Part shown: piece after piece, positions 20,726-31,200 of the stretch
Position numbering within the stretch: the stretch's first letter is position 1
Layout of the letters: each line of letters opens with the position of its first letter
Source: Loktanella sp. 3ANDIMAR09
GTDB lineage: Bacteria; Pseudomonadota; Alphaproteobacteria; Rhodobacterales; Rhodobacteraceae
Assembly: GCF_001420005.1 (NCBI RefSeq)
Contig: NZ_LJAK01000011.1
Span: 39,019-103,018, forward strand
Reading direction: 5' to 3'
DNA: 64,000 nucleotides
The notes under the pieces: model-generated
The model's database searches: none
Told to the model about the DNA's origin: nothing
The model's input: the letters and a program-made list of their open reading frames with translations, nothing else
Translations under genes and position numbers: made by a program

Positions 20726-20926
20726 AGTCGGGCGACGCGACCGCAAAGCCGTGAGGATCGCGCAAGCCTGTCGTCTCACGCCAGAGAGAGATATTGCTTT
20801 TGACCTGTGCCGCGAACGGCAGGTTTGAGCCCAATTTGCGCAATGTTGCGTTTCGCACGAAGGTCGGCTTTCACGATGCTTGGGTTTGATCACACTCATT
20901 GAAATGCTATTAGAAAGACCAAAGGA

Positions 20927-21451
20927 ATGCAGAACTCCTCCATAGAAATTGGTGGCTTCGAAGCGTCAGAAGCAGATCAACTAGGTATCATATTCTTCGA
21001 TTCAGTGCGCGATGGAGCGACTGAATTTTATAGCTTAGAGCAGCGACAGGCTTGGGCGTCAAAGACACCTTCGGGGCCGAGTTGGGTATCGCGGCTAGCC
21101 GCACAGAAAACGCTAGTTGCGCGCAAGGCGGGCCTACCCGTTGGTTTCATGACGCTGGATGGCGATGGCTACATAGATCTTGCTTTCGTCGCACCTGGAC
21201 ACCAACGGCAGGGCATTGGAGGGAGCCTTTACGCTCGGATCGAGGCATTGGCGCGTGAAGCCAATATCACGCGCCTTCATTCGCAAGCGAGCTATCTCGT
21301 CCGAGGTCTTTTTGAGCAGCAGGGTTGGGAAGTCGTTCGCCAGCAGCAGATCGAAAGGGCTGGCGTCACCTTGACGAACTTTCTGATGGAGAAGCGCCTC
21401 GATGATCCAGTCAAGCGCACCGACGTTGTCGTAAACCCAGAGCAAAGCTGA
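20927..21451 (+). CDS. GNAT-family N-acetyltransferase
   Basis: A 174-aa acetyltransferase. The acetyl-CoA binding motif A is visible as VAPGHQRQGIGGSLYARIE (about residues 86-104, with the Q-x-x-G-x-G core), after the strand GYIDLAFV. The substrate is unknown. Codon use is visibly AT-richer than the neighbours, and the gene stands alone with about 200 bp of gene-free sequence before it and 140 bp after it, which suggests later acquisition. The upstream 20726-20926 holds no gene or clear site. Confidence 0.85.
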   Translation: MQNSSIEIGGFEASEADQLGIIFFDSVRDGATEFYSLEQRQAWASKTPSGPSWVSRLAAQKTLVARKAGLPVGFMTLDGDGYIDLAFVAPGHQRQGIGGSLYARIEALAREANITRLHSQASYLVRGLFEQQGWEVVRQQQIERAGVTLTNFLMEKRLDDPVKRTDVVVNPEQS

Positions 21452-21592
21452 ACTTCAGGTCCGACCAACAAACGGCAACTTCGTCCCGCACACCGGACCT
21501 TCAACGCCTTGTAGCAAAAAGAATGCTGAGGTCAGGTCGCACACGCACCTGAGCGGACTGGGGCGGCGGGGAGACCGGATGGCGCGCTGTCG

Positions 21593-22381
21593 TCAGGCCT
21601 TGCGGACGACCTTGGCGAAACTGTCAAAGATATCGCTGTTCGACACGATCATGGCACCGGTTTCCAGCGGATCGGCGTCTGGGGTGATCGCCTCGACGAT
21701 GGCACCCGCCTCTTTGCAGATCAGCACGCCTGCGGCGACGTCCCAGATATTCAGGCGGCGTTCCCAGAACCCGTCGTAGCGACCGGCGGCCACATAGGCC
21801 AGGTCCAGCGAGGCAGCACCGAACCGGCGCACACCGGCGCAGGCGGGCAGCAACCGTGCGAGGTCCTGCAGCGTTTCGGGCAGGTCCGTGCGTCCCGCCC
21901 AGGGCAGGCCCGTGGCAAACAGACCGTCCGACAGGCGATGACGCCCGGATACGCGAATGCGCGATTCGTTCACGAATGCGCCGAAACCCTTTTCGGCGTA
22001 GAACATCTCGTCCTTGACCGGGTCATAGATCACGCCCGACACGATCTGTCCCTTGTGTTCCAGCGCGATGGAAACGGCCCAATGCGGCAGGCCGTGCAGA
22101 AAATTCGTGGTGCCGTCCAGCGGGTCGACGATCCAGCGGCGGGTGGGATCGACACCCTCCTGCTCACCGCCCTCTTCGCCCAGGAAACCATAGGACGGAC
22201 GTGCATGCATCAGGTCATCGCGGATCGTCTGTTCGGCCTGACGGTCGGCGCGGGTGACGAAATCGCCCGGCCCCTTGGTCGACACCTGAAGCTGCTCGAC
22301 CTCGCCAAAGTCCTTGAGCAGGGCGCGACCGGCCTTGCGGGCGGTTTTCATCATCACATTGAGGTTTGCGCTGCCAGCCAT
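21593..22381 (-). CDS. suhB: Inositol monophosphatase family protein (SuhB-like)
   Basis: A 262-aa Mg-dependent phosphatase. Metal-binding motifs are EEGG near residue 69, DPLDGTTNF near residue 88, and WDVAAGVLICKEAGA near residue 211, in the family order. It probably hydrolyses inositol phosphates or related small phosphates; SuhB homologues also act with NusA/NusB in rRNA antitermination. A CysQ-type activity is less likely. Single gene between the GNAT and metR genes. Confidence 0.88.
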   Translation of the reverse strand: MAGSANLNVMMKTARKAGRALLKDFGEVEQLQVSTKGPGDFVTRADRQAEQTIRDDLMHARPSYGFLGEEGGEQEGVDPTRRWIVDPLDGTTNFLHGLPHWAVSIALEHKGQIVSGVIYDPVKDEMFYAEKGFGAFVNESRIRVSGRHRLSDGLFATGLPWAGRTDLPETLQDLARLLPACAGVRRFGAASLDLAYVAAGRYDGFWERRLNIWDVAAGVLICKEAGAIVEAITPDADPLETGAMIVSNSDIFDSFAKVVRKA

Positions 22382-22444
22382 GGGGACTCTCCGATCTACG
22401 TCAAGCGGGGCGTATAGGCCCGCAGGCGTCCGCGCACAAGCACA

Positions 22445-23350
22445 TCAGGCGCGTTGCAGTTTGACCGCCTCCTGGCGGGCCAACCGGACGACATGCGACA
22501 TGAACGGCAGGCCGTCGTCCGCCGTGCGCGTCGCCGCATAAAGCCGTTTGGTGATACCATCGGCCGTCAGGGGCCGCGTGATATAGTCGGCGTTGTAACG
22601 CACCTGCCGCACAACCCAGTCAGGCAGGACCGCAACCCCCCGGTTGGACGCCACCAGCAACAGGATCATCGCGGTCAGTTCCACCTGACGCACGGCCAGC
22701 GGTTCGACCTTGGCCGGGGTCAACAACGCGTTAAAGACGTCCAACCGGTGCCGGTCCACAGGATAGGTGATCAGGGTCTGATCCACGAAATCCGCGGCCT
22801 CGACATAGGGTTTCTGCGCCAGCGGATGCCCCGCGGGTGCCACGAATATGGGTTCATAATCGAAAATCGGTGTAAATCCGACGCCTGGCAAATCCTCGGG
22901 GTCAGAGGATACGACCAGATCCACCTCTTCGCGGATCAGCGCGGGCAGCGCGTCAAAGGCAAGGCCGGGCCGGATATCGACGTCAACCTCTGGCCAGGCC
23001 TTGCGGAATTGATCGAGCACCGGCATCAGCCATTCGAAACAAGCGTGGCACTCGATGGCGATATGCAGCCGCCCCGCCTTGCCTGCGACAAGGCCGTCGA
23101 ATTCCGCCTCCAGTGCCGCGACCTGCGGCAGGATGCGTTCGGCAGCGGCCAGCAGTTTCATGCCCGCAGCCGACAGGCGCAGCGGTTTTGTGCGCCGCAC
23201 GAACAATTCGACCCCGGCCTGATCCTCGATCCCCTTGATTTGATGGCTCAACGCGCTTTGCGTGATGCCCAGCATGTCCGCCGCACGACCCAGGCCGCCC
23301 GTATCGTGAATCGCCTTGATCGTGCGCAGGTGACGGAACTCGATGTGCAT
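22445..23350 (-). CDS. metR: LysR-family regulator, probable MetR
   Basis: A 301-aa LysR protein with an N-terminal winged helix-turn-helix (about residues 1-60: LGRAADMLGITQSALSHQIK) and a periplasmic-binding-like effector domain (about 90-300). The start MHIEFRHLRTIKAI matches MetR N-termini; an upstream extension in the same frame reads into the metF promoter and is rejected. It is divergent from metF with a perfect TGAA-N5-TTCA MetR box in between. MetR senses homocysteine and controls methionine synthesis genes. Confidence 0.9.
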   Translation of the reverse strand: MHIEFRHLRTIKAIHDTGGLGRAADMLGITQSALSHQIKGIEDQAGVELFVRRTKPLRLSAAGMKLLAAAERILPQVAALEAEFDGLVAGKAGRLHIAIECHACFEWLMPVLDQFRKAWPEVDVDIRPGLAFDALPALIREEVDLVVSSDPEDLPGVGFTPIFDYEPIFVAPAGHPLAQKPYVEAADFVDQTLITYPVDRHRLDVFNALLTPAKVEPLAVRQVELTAMILLLVASNRGVAVLPDWVVRQVRYNADYITRPLTADGITKRLYAATRTADDGLPFMSHVVRLARQEAVKLQRA

Positions 23351-23384
23351 TTCGCGGTTTGCCTCATGATCATCGTGAAAGTTA

Positions 23385-23397
23385 TGAATTTGCTTCA
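23385..23397. promoter_or_regulatory. MetR box between metR and metF
   Basis: TGAATTTGCTTCA fits the MetR consensus TGAA-N5-TTCA exactly. It lies 34 bp before the metR ATG and 50 bp before the metF ATG, a suitable position for activating metF and controlling metR itself. Confidence 0.82.
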
Positions 23398-23447
23398 TAT
23401 GCGGCGCGGTGGCATCTAGGCAAGAACTCAGATCAGGATGAACCCTT

Positions 23448-24314
23448 ATGACCCGCCCCGCCATCAGCTTTGAATTCTTTCCGCCCAAGAACATCGCGGG
23501 GTCGTTTCGCCTGTGGGATTGCGTCAATGCGCTGTCGCCGCTGGCCCCGGAATTCGTGTCGGTCACCTATGGTGCCGGCGGCACCACCCGCCAGCTGACA
23601 CACGAGGCCGTCACCGCCATCGACAAAACCACCGGCCTCAAGGTCGCGGCCCACCTGACCTGCGTGGATGCCACCCGCGCCGAAACGCTGGCCATCGCCA
23701 ACGAATATGCAGAGGCCGGGATCACCGATCTGGTCGCCCTGCGCGGCGACGCGCCCAAGGGCAGCGACGGTTTCCAACCCCACCCCGAAGGCTTCGCAAG
23801 CTCGATCGAATTGATCGAGGCGCTGGCCGATACCGGCAAATTCACCCTGCGTGTCGGCGCCTATCCCGAAAAACACCCCGAGGCGCGCAGCCAGGCCGAC
23901 GACATCGCCTTTCTGAAGCGCAAGATCGACGCCGGTGCCTCTGCGGCCATCACGCAGTTCTTCTTCGAGGCAGACACGTTCTTTCGTTTCCGCGATGCCT
24001 GTATGGCCGCCGGCATCACCGCCCCGATCATCCCCGGCATCCTGCCCGTCGAAAACTGGAAAGGCGCGTCCAAATTTGCCGCTGCCACCGGAACAAGCAT
24101 TCCGCCCGTGATCGCGCAGGCCTTTGAAAACGCGACCCGCGACGGAAGCGCCGATCTGCTGGCGACCGCATTGGCGACAGAGTTGTGTGACGCGCTGTTG
24201 CAAGGCGGTGTCGAGCATCTGCATTTCTATACGCTGAACAAACCGCAGCTGACGCAGGACGTGTGCCGCGCATTGGGAATTGCTCCGCAGACACGCTTGC
24301 AAAACGTGGCCTGA
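23448..24314 (+). CDS. metF: Methylenetetrahydrofolate reductase
   Basis: FAD-dependent TIM-barrel enzyme (288 aa) reducing 5,10-methylene-THF to 5-methyl-THF for methionine synthesis. Family signatures are the N-terminal SFEFFPPKN, VSVTYGAGGTTR near residue 38, the central LRGD near residue 98, and the FDAD-type region AAITQFFFEADTFFRF near residue 165. Length matches the bacterial single-domain MetF. Likely activated by the divergent MetR through the box at 23385. Confidence 0.95.
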   Translation: MTRPAISFEFFPPKNIAGSFRLWDCVNALSPLAPEFVSVTYGAGGTTRQLTHEAVTAIDKTTGLKVAAHLTCVDATRAETLAIANEYAEAGITDLVALRGDAPKGSDGFQPHPEGFASSIELIEALADTGKFTLRVGAYPEKHPEARSQADDIAFLKRKIDAGASAAITQFFFEADTFFRFRDACMAAGITAPIIPGILPVENWKGASKFAAATGTSIPPVIAQAFENATRDGSADLLATALATELCDALLQGGVEHLHFYTLNKPQLTQDVCRALGIAPQTRLQNVA

Positions 24315-24352
24315 CCGGACCATCTTGGGCGGACCTCAGACAGGACCGCCCC

Positions 24353-24829
24353 ATGCCACTTGCCACGACATTCGACGAACTGCCCAGCCGCGAGACGCTG
24401 TTGTCGCTGACAGGGTTGGAATTCATGCAAGGTGTACTGGCCGGACAGCTGTCCGGTCCACCGATTTCGGGCATCATGAACTACCGCTTGTACAGCGTGG
24501 ACCACGGGCGTGTCGTGTTCCACGGCACCCCTGATTTCGCGCATACCAATCCGATGGGCGGCATCCACGGGGGCTGGTACGGCACGCTGCTGGATTCCGC
24601 GATGGCCTGCGCAGTCATGACGACCGTGCCACGCGGGTCGGTCTACACAACGCTGGAATACAAGATCAACATCACCCGCGCGATCCCCCCCGGCACGCCT
24701 ATCATCGCCACCGGCCAGATCGACCACGCAGGCAGGTCAACGGGCGTGGCCACGGGTCGCATCACCGATGCGGATGGCAAACTTTATGCCACGGGGTCCA
24801 CAACCTGCCTGATCATGCAGATCGCCTGA
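24353..24829 (+). CDS. PaaI-type hotdog thioesterase
   Basis: A 158-aa single hotdog-fold protein. The active-site helix carries NPMGGIHGGWYGTLLDSA (about residues 66-83, HGG motif), and strands such as YTTLEYKINITRAI follow, as in PaaI-like acyl-CoA thioesterases. The substrate is unknown. The ATG at 24353 is preferred because sequence upstream belongs to the metF end and intergenic DNA. It is probably co-transcribed with metF (38-bp gap). The 3' end overlaps the convergent DUF2235 gene by 17 bp. Confidence 0.85.
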   Translation: MPLATTFDELPSRETLLSLTGLEFMQGVLAGQLSGPPISGIMNYRLYSVDHGRVVFHGTPDFAHTNPMGGIHGGWYGTLLDSAMACAVMTTVPRGSVYTTLEYKINITRAIPPGTPIIATGQIDHAGRSTGVATGRITDADGKLYATGSTTCLIMQIA

Positions 24830-25841
24830 CCGTTTCGTGCAACCGTTCCGACGGGTCGGTCAGGCTGCGACGCGGGACGCGCCACAAGAACAATTTGGCC
24901 CAGCCGTGCCACTGACCGACTGACGGCGCGTCGGGGTCCGTGGGAAACCTGTCACGCCAACCATCGGGCAAGGCCATGCCAGCCTGCGACAGCCGGTCCA
25001 GCATCCAGACCAGCGGGATGTTAGACAGGGGGCGCACCTCCGACTTGCCGTCCAGATGCCCGCCGACGTCGGCATGAGTGCCCCGAAACCAGACCTGATC
25101 CACCCGCGCCGCATCACTTGCGTCCGTATCCCACAGGACCGGCATATAGGCCCTGCGACGTTCATCCAGCGCCAGCGCGTGAAATCCTTGCCCGACATGA
25201 TCGCCCAGATGATGATCATGAAAATCGTGATTGTTCTCGATGAAACGCCAGATGACAGGCAGGCCCAGCGCCCGGACCGTGTCCCAGACACCGACCGCAG
25301 CGACGGGGGTCGCATCATAACAGAACCGCGCACGGAACCGTGCCAGCACCTCGGGCGCGCTTTGCCGCTGATAGTGGCGAAAAGCCTGTCTGACCGCGCG
25401 TGTCGTCGCCTGTTGCCGGCGCAACAGGCCGACACGTCCGATCATGCCGGACAGCGAACGCGCGGCATAGGCCCCCCGCGAATAGCCCATCAGCACGATC
25501 CTGTCGCCCGGTCGATACCGGGAGGCCAACACACCATAGGCCCGCGCGATCTGGTCATCGATCCCATGCCCCGACAGCACGGCCAGCGTATCGCGCCAGC
25601 CGCGCCACTGGATACCGGCCTCGTAATAGACGGTCAGGTTCGCCTGATGCCCCGCTTCGCGCAGCAGTTTGTAGGTCAGCCCCGCGTTGGTTTCATAGCC
25701 CTGCGCCAGCGACGACATCGTGCCATCCAGGATGATCACATGGGTTGCCTGCCCCGGTTCGCGTGCCGCGTTGCTCTTGCGGCGCGGCAGAAACCGGAAA
25801 AGGCCGAACAGGCGTTTAAGCGGCGTCACGCGACCTTGCAT
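24813..25841 (-). CDS. DUF2235 family alpha/beta-hydrolase-like protein
   Basis: A 342-aa protein. Features typical of DUF2235: an N-terminal ILDGT strand near residue 37, the nucleophile elbow GYSRGAYAARSLSGMIG near residue 118, and the W-FRGTHADVGG motif (histidine and aspartate, near residue 255). Related domains occur in Tle phospholipase effectors of type VI secretion, but no secretion genes are nearby and a housekeeping lipase-like role is equally possible. Its start overlaps the end of the CoxL-like gene by 26 bp, so the two are probably co-transcribed. Confidence 0.82.
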   Translation of the reverse strand: MQGRVTPLKRLFGLFRFLPRRKSNAAREPGQATHVIILDGTMSSLAQGYETNAGLTYKLLREAGHQANLTVYYEAGIQWRGWRDTLAVLSGHGIDDQIARAYGVLASRYRPGDRIVLMGYSRGAYAARSLSGMIGRVGLLRRQQATTRAVRQAFRHYQRQSAPEVLARFRARFCYDATPVAAVGVWDTVRALGLPVIWRFIENNHDFHDHHLGDHVGQGFHALALDERRRAYMPVLWDTDASDAARVDQVWFRGTHADVGGHLDGKSEVRPLSNIPLVWMLDRLSQAGMALPDGWRDRFPTDPDAPSVGQWHGWAKLFLWRVPRRSLTDPSERLHETVRRSA

Positions 25842-28116
25842 CCCGTAGCCAACCCCAGACGCGATGCGGCGTCAGCGGCATTTCCACGTGGCGCACGCCA
25901 CTGTCCCAAAGCGCATCAAGTGCGGCATTGGTGACAGCGGCCAGCGCGCCGACCGTGCCCGCCTCGCCGCAGCCCTTCATGCCCATCGGATTGTAGAGCG
26001 ACGGTGTTGGCCTGGTCGAGAACCCGATCGCGGGCATCTCGGACGCGCGCGGCATGGCGTAATCCATGAAACTGGCGGTCAGCAGCTGGCCATCCGCGTC
26101 GAACACCGTGCGTTCCATCAAGGCCTGGCCCAGCCCCTGTGCGACGCCGCCGTGAATTTGACCTTCGACCAGCATCGGGTTGATCAGGTTTCCGAAATCA
26201 TCAACCACCGTGTAGCGGTCTACGTGGCTTTCGCCGGTTTCGGGGTCAATCTCGATCTCGGCCACGTGGCAGCCGTTCGGGAAACTGCGGTTGTCCAGCG
26301 TGATCCGCTGGCTGTGGCGCAGCAGATCGTCGCGGCCGTCAGCACGCGCCATATCCGCGACCTCCAGCACAGTGGGCGACAGGTTGCTGCCCGGAATGCG
26401 AAAGCGTTCGTCGTCAAATGTGACGCCTGCCGGTTCAACGCCTTCCTTGTCGGCCAGATAGGCCGCAAAGGCAGGGATCATCGCCTCGACCGTCGCCAGC
26501 GTCGCGGTGTTCTGTACGGTGACGGACCGTGATCCACCCGTGCCGCCGCCTTGGGGGATCAGATCGCTGTCGCCCTGCACCACGCAAATCCGGTCGGCAG
26601 GAATACCCGTATGGTCCGCCAGAAACTGGGCAAAGACCGTTTCGTGCCCCTGCCCGTTCGACTGTGTGCCGACGTAGATATCGACCCGCCCGTCAGCGCG
26701 AAATTCCACCGCCGTCGTTTCCGACGGATCGCCCAGAATGCTTTCGATGTAATAGCAGATACCCTGACCGCGCAGCAGACCCTTGGCCGCACTCGCGGCC
26801 TTGCGCGCGGCGAAACCGCTGGTGTCTGCGCTGTCCTTGGCAGCTGCCAGCACGGCGGCAAAATCACCCACGTCGTAGGTCACGCCGCTGACGGTCGTAT
26901 AGGGAAACTGATCGGGCCGGATGAAATTTGCGCGCCGCAGCTCCCATGGGTCGACACCCAACTGGCGCGCCGCCTCGTCCATGGTGCGTTCCAGGACAAA
27001 GATCGCCTCGGGTCGACCGGCCCCGCGGTAGGCATCGACGGGCGTGGTGTTGGTATAGATGCCGCGCGTCCGCATGAACGCGGTCTGCACGTCATAGGTG
27101 CCCATCAACACCTTGGAAAACAGATCCGTCTGGATGGCCTGCGCGAACTGACTGTTGTAGGCGCCCATGTTGGCAACCGTGTCCAGATGGTAGGCCACGA
27201 TCCGGTTGTCCGCATCAAAAGCCAGCGTCGCCGTCGTCGTCAGATCGCGGCCCGCGTTGTCAGTCAGCATCGCCTCTGTGCGTTCCGACATCCAGCGCAC
27301 CGGGCGGCCCAGCACGCGGGCCGCATGCGCACAGGCCAGCGGTTCGGGATAGCGCATCCCCTTCATCCCGAATCCGCCACCCGTGTCCGGGTTGGTGACG
27401 CGGATCTGGTCGTCGTCCAGACCAAAGTGTTTCTTGAAATCAGCCTTTGGCCCCCAGACACCCTGTCCGTTGATGGCAACGTGCAGCTTGCCGTCCGACC
27501 ACGCCGCATAGGTGCCGCGCGGTTCCATCGCGTTGACGATCACCCGGTTGTCCGGCACCGCGACCGTCACCACATGCGCCGCGCCCGCAATCGCGGCGGC
27601 CACCGCATCGGCATCACCCAACCCATAGTCGAATGCGAGGTTTTCGGGCGCGCTGTCGTGCAAGGGTTCACCGCCCACCGCCAGCGCCATATGTGCGGGC
27701 TGTTCGTCGATGTCGACAATCACCGCCTCTGCGGCGTCGCGGGCGTTGTTCAGCGTGTCGGCCAGCACGATGGCGATCGGTTCACCCACATGGCGCACAC
27801 GGTCCAGCGCCAAGATCGGGCGCGATGTATGCGCGCCCCTGGACCCGTCCCGGTTTTTGACCTGCACGCCGGCCATGTCCATGACCACACCCGCCGCCTG
27901 CATGTCCGCCCCCGTGATGACGCCCGCAACACCCGGCATCGCCAGTGCATCCGACACGTCGATCCCGGTAATGGTCCCATGCGCCACCTGTGCGCGCACA
28001 AACACCGCCCGCAGGGCCTCTGCCGGGGCAATATCGTCGACATAGCGACCCGCGCCGGTCAGGAACCGCAGGTCCTCGACCCGTTTGACCGACTGGCTTT
28101 TGCCGAATTTTTCCAC
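25816..28116 (-). CDS. Xanthine dehydrogenase family molybdopterin subunit (form II CoxL-like)
   Basis: A 766-aa molybdenum hydroxylase large subunit. The active-site loop reads AYRGAGRPE (near residue 345), the form II type, not the AYxCSFR of true CO dehydrogenase. Other motifs are GGGFGMKG near residue 243 and the C-terminal GCGEAGTVGA with the catalytic glutamate. The GTG at 28116 is chosen for its GGGGTGG ribosome site; an upstream extension lacks family sequence. No medium (FAD) or small (2Fe-2S) subunit lies beside it, which is unusual. The substrate is unknown; aldehydes or N-heterocycles are possible. Confidence 0.88.
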   Translation of the reverse strand: MEKFGKSQSVKRVEDLRFLTGAGRYVDDIAPAEALRAVFVRAQVAHGTITGIDVSDALAMPGVAGVITGADMQAAGVVMDMAGVQVKNRDGSRGAHTSRPILALDRVRHVGEPIAIVLADTLNNARDAAEAVIVDIDEQPAHMALAVGGEPLHDSAPENLAFDYGLGDADAVAAAIAGAAHVVTVAVPDNRVIVNAMEPRGTYAAWSDGKLHVAINGQGVWGPKADFKKHFGLDDDQIRVTNPDTGGGFGMKGMRYPEPLACAHAARVLGRPVRWMSERTEAMLTDNAGRDLTTTATLAFDADNRIVAYHLDTVANMGAYNSQFAQAIQTDLFSKVLMGTYDVQTAFMRTRGIYTNTTPVDAYRGAGRPEAIFVLERTMDEAARQLGVDPWELRRANFIRPDQFPYTTVSGVTYDVGDFAAVLAAAKDSADTSGFAARKAASAAKGLLRGQGICYYIESILGDPSETTAVEFRADGRVDIYVGTQSNGQGHETVFAQFLADHTGIPADRICVVQGDSDLIPQGGGTGGSRSVTVQNTATLATVEAMIPAFAAYLADKEGVEPAGVTFDDERFRIPGSNLSPTVLEVADMARADGRDDLLRHSQRITLDNRSFPNGCHVAEIEIDPETGESHVDRYTVVDDFGNLINPMLVEGQIHGGVAQGLGQALMERTVFDADGQLLTASFMDYAMPRASEMPAIGFSTRPTPSLYNPMGMKGCGEAGTVGALAAVTNAALDALWDSGVRHVEMPLTPHRVWGWLRDARSRDAA

Positions 28117-28249
28117 TGCGCCACCCCTCGTGTTTTCGCGCCAAACCCTCAGACAATCGCGACCGGGTGTCCAGCCCCCGGCATTGCCCCTTTTCGCCGC
28201 AACCCGCTTTGGGGTATTGGGGCGACAACAAAGCTGAAGGACAAGACCC

Positions 28250-31200
28250 ATGGCCCTGCCCAAATCGTTCGATCCCGCCACCCGCGAAGCGGAACTCTAC
28301 CGGATGTGGGAAGAGTCCGGCGCGTTCAAGGCCGGCGCGGGCAAGCGCCGGGACGAGACATTCACCATCATGCTGCCGCCGCCCAACGTCACGGGCGTCC
28401 TGCACGTGGGCCATGCGTTCAACCACACGCTGATGGACATTCTGACCCGCTGGAAACGGATGCAGGGCTTTGATACGCTGTGGCAGCCCGGTCTGGATCA
28501 CGCGGGCATCGCCACACAACTGGTCGTGGAAAAGGACATGGCCGCCAGGGGCGAGACCCGCAAACGGTCGGAAATGCCGCGCGACGAATTTCTCGCCCGT
28601 GTCTGGGACTGGAAGAAATCATCCGGCGGCACGATCGAGGATCAGGCCCGCCGGCTGGGCGACAGCATGGACTGGTCCCGTTCGGCCTTTACCATGTCGG
28701 GGGCACCGAACGCGCCTGCGGGTGAAAAGGACGGCAATTTCCACGATGCCGTGCTCAAGGTGTTCGTCGAGATGTATAACAAGGGTCTGATCTACCGCGG
28801 CAAGCGGCTGGTGAACTGGGACCCGCATTTCGAGACCGCGATTTCCGACCTCGAGGTCGAGAACATCGAGGTCGACGGCCACATGTGGCATTTCAAATAC
28901 CCGCTGGCCGGGGGCGAGACCTACACCTACGTGGAAAAGGACGAGGACGGAAATGTCCTGTTCGAAGAAGAGCGCGACTATATCTCTATCGCGACCACGC
29001 GCCCCGAAACCATGCTGGGCGACGGTGCCGTGGCCGTGCACAAGGATGACGCACGATATGCGCCCATCGTCGGCAAACTGTGCGAAATCCCGGTGGGGCC
29101 CAAGGAATCCCGCCGCCTGATCCCGATCATCACCGATCCCTATCCGGACATGAATTTCGGCTCTGGTGCGGTGAAAATCACCGGCGCGCATGATTTCAAC
29201 GACTACGAGGTCGCCAAACGCGGCGGCATCCCGATGTATTCGCTGATGGACACGCGCGGCGCGATGCGCGCCGATGGCAAACCCTACGCCGAAGAGGCCG
29301 CGACTGCGCAGGCGATTGCAAACGGCGCACAGGATTTCGACGAGGCGATGATCGCCGCGATGAACCTCGTGCCAGAGGCCTACCGCGGCCTTGACCGGTT
29401 CGAGGCACGCAAGCGCGTGGTCGAAGACATCACCGCCGAGGGTCTGGCCGTGATGGTTGCGCCCAATGATCCGCGTCTGGGTGCTGCTGCCGAAAAACTG
29501 GTCGCGCCCGAAGAGGGCGGCGAGGACCGGCTGGACCAACTTGTGCCGCTGGTCGAGCCGAAAAAGATCATGCAGCCCTTTGGCGACCGGTCCAAGGTCG
29601 TGATCGAACCGATGCTCACCGACCAATGGTTCGTGGACACCGCCCGGATCGTCCAGCCCGCGCTCGACGCGGTCAAGGACGGCCGCACCACGATCATCCC
29701 CGATTCAGGCCGCAAGGTGTACGATCATTGGCTGGAAAACATCGAGCCCTGGTGCATCTCGCGCCAGCTGTGGTGGGGACACCAGATCCCGGTATGGTAT
29801 GGTCCAAGCAAAACCGAAGAAACAGGTATGGGATACCACCTTACCTACAATCCCAAAAAAATCTTCTGCGCAGCAAGCAGCGCAGAAGTCATCGCGCTGG
29901 CGAAGGATTACTACGGTTCAGAGGTCGAAATCGAATTCAGTAAGTTCGCCGATTATCCTGCTCGCGATGGTGTGATTAAGGTGGCGAACCCTAGTGCTTC
30001 CAGTGTCGGAAGCCCGGGAAATATGAAGACACAGAAAGTTACCTTGGGTCGCGACCCCGACGTCCTCGACACGTGGTTCTCCTCGGGCCTCTGGCCGTTC
30101 GGCACGCTGGGCTGGCCCGACAAGACCGAGGCGCTTGACCGCTACTTCCCCGGCGACGTGCTGATCACCGGGCAGGACATCCTGTTCTTCTGGGTCGCGC
30201 GCATGATGATGATGTCGCTCTCGGTCATGGACGATGTGCCGTTCCACACGGTCTACCTTCACCAGCTCGTGCGCGACGCTAAAGGCGAAAAAATGTCCAA
30301 GACCAAGGGCAATGTCATCGATCCGCTGACCATGGTGGACACCTACGGTGCTGACGCGCTGCGCATGTCCAATGCGGCGATGGCCTCCATCGGTGGTGTG
30401 CTGAAAATCTCCGAGGACCGCATCGGCGGCTACGCCAAGTTCGTCAACAAGCTGTGGAACGCCGCGAAACTGGCGGAAATGAACGGCGCGTTTGACGCAG
30501 CCGCCGAACGGCCCGCACCCCGCCAGACCGTCAATCGCTGGATCATGGCAGAGGTCGGCCAGTTGCGCGCGGACGTGGACGCCGCATTGACCGACTACCG
30601 GTTCAACGACGCGGCCAGCGCGCTCTATGCCTTTATCTGGGGCCGGTTCTGTGACTGGTATCTGGAATTTTCCAAACCCCTGCTGATGGACGGCAGCGAT
30701 GCGGACAAGGCGGAAACGCAGGCGACACTCGCCTGGACCTTGGATCAGTGCCTGATCCTGCTGCATCCGATCATGCCGTTCGTGACCGAAGAATTGTGGC
30801 AGCAGTCGCGCCCGCGCGACCAGATGCTGGCGCTGACCCCCTGGCCCGAATACACCGACCTCGCAGACGCCGACGCAGTGGCCGAAATGAACTGGGTGAT
30901 TTCCCTGATCGAAGGCATCCGGTCCGCCCGCGCCCAGCTGAATGTGCCCGCCGGTCTGAAAATCCCCGTCTTGCAGATCGAGGCGGATGAGGCCGCGAAA
31001 ACGGCACAGGCCAACAACATCGCGATGATCATGCGCATGGCACGGGTGGACAGCATCGACACCGCCGACACCCCGCCCAAGGGATCGCTGACCGTGGCGA
31101 CCAAGGACGCGACCTTTGCCCTGCCATTGGCGGGCCTCATCGACGTGGCCGCCGAAAAGGCGCGTCTGGGCAAATCGCTGGTCAAGCTGGAAAAGGAAAT

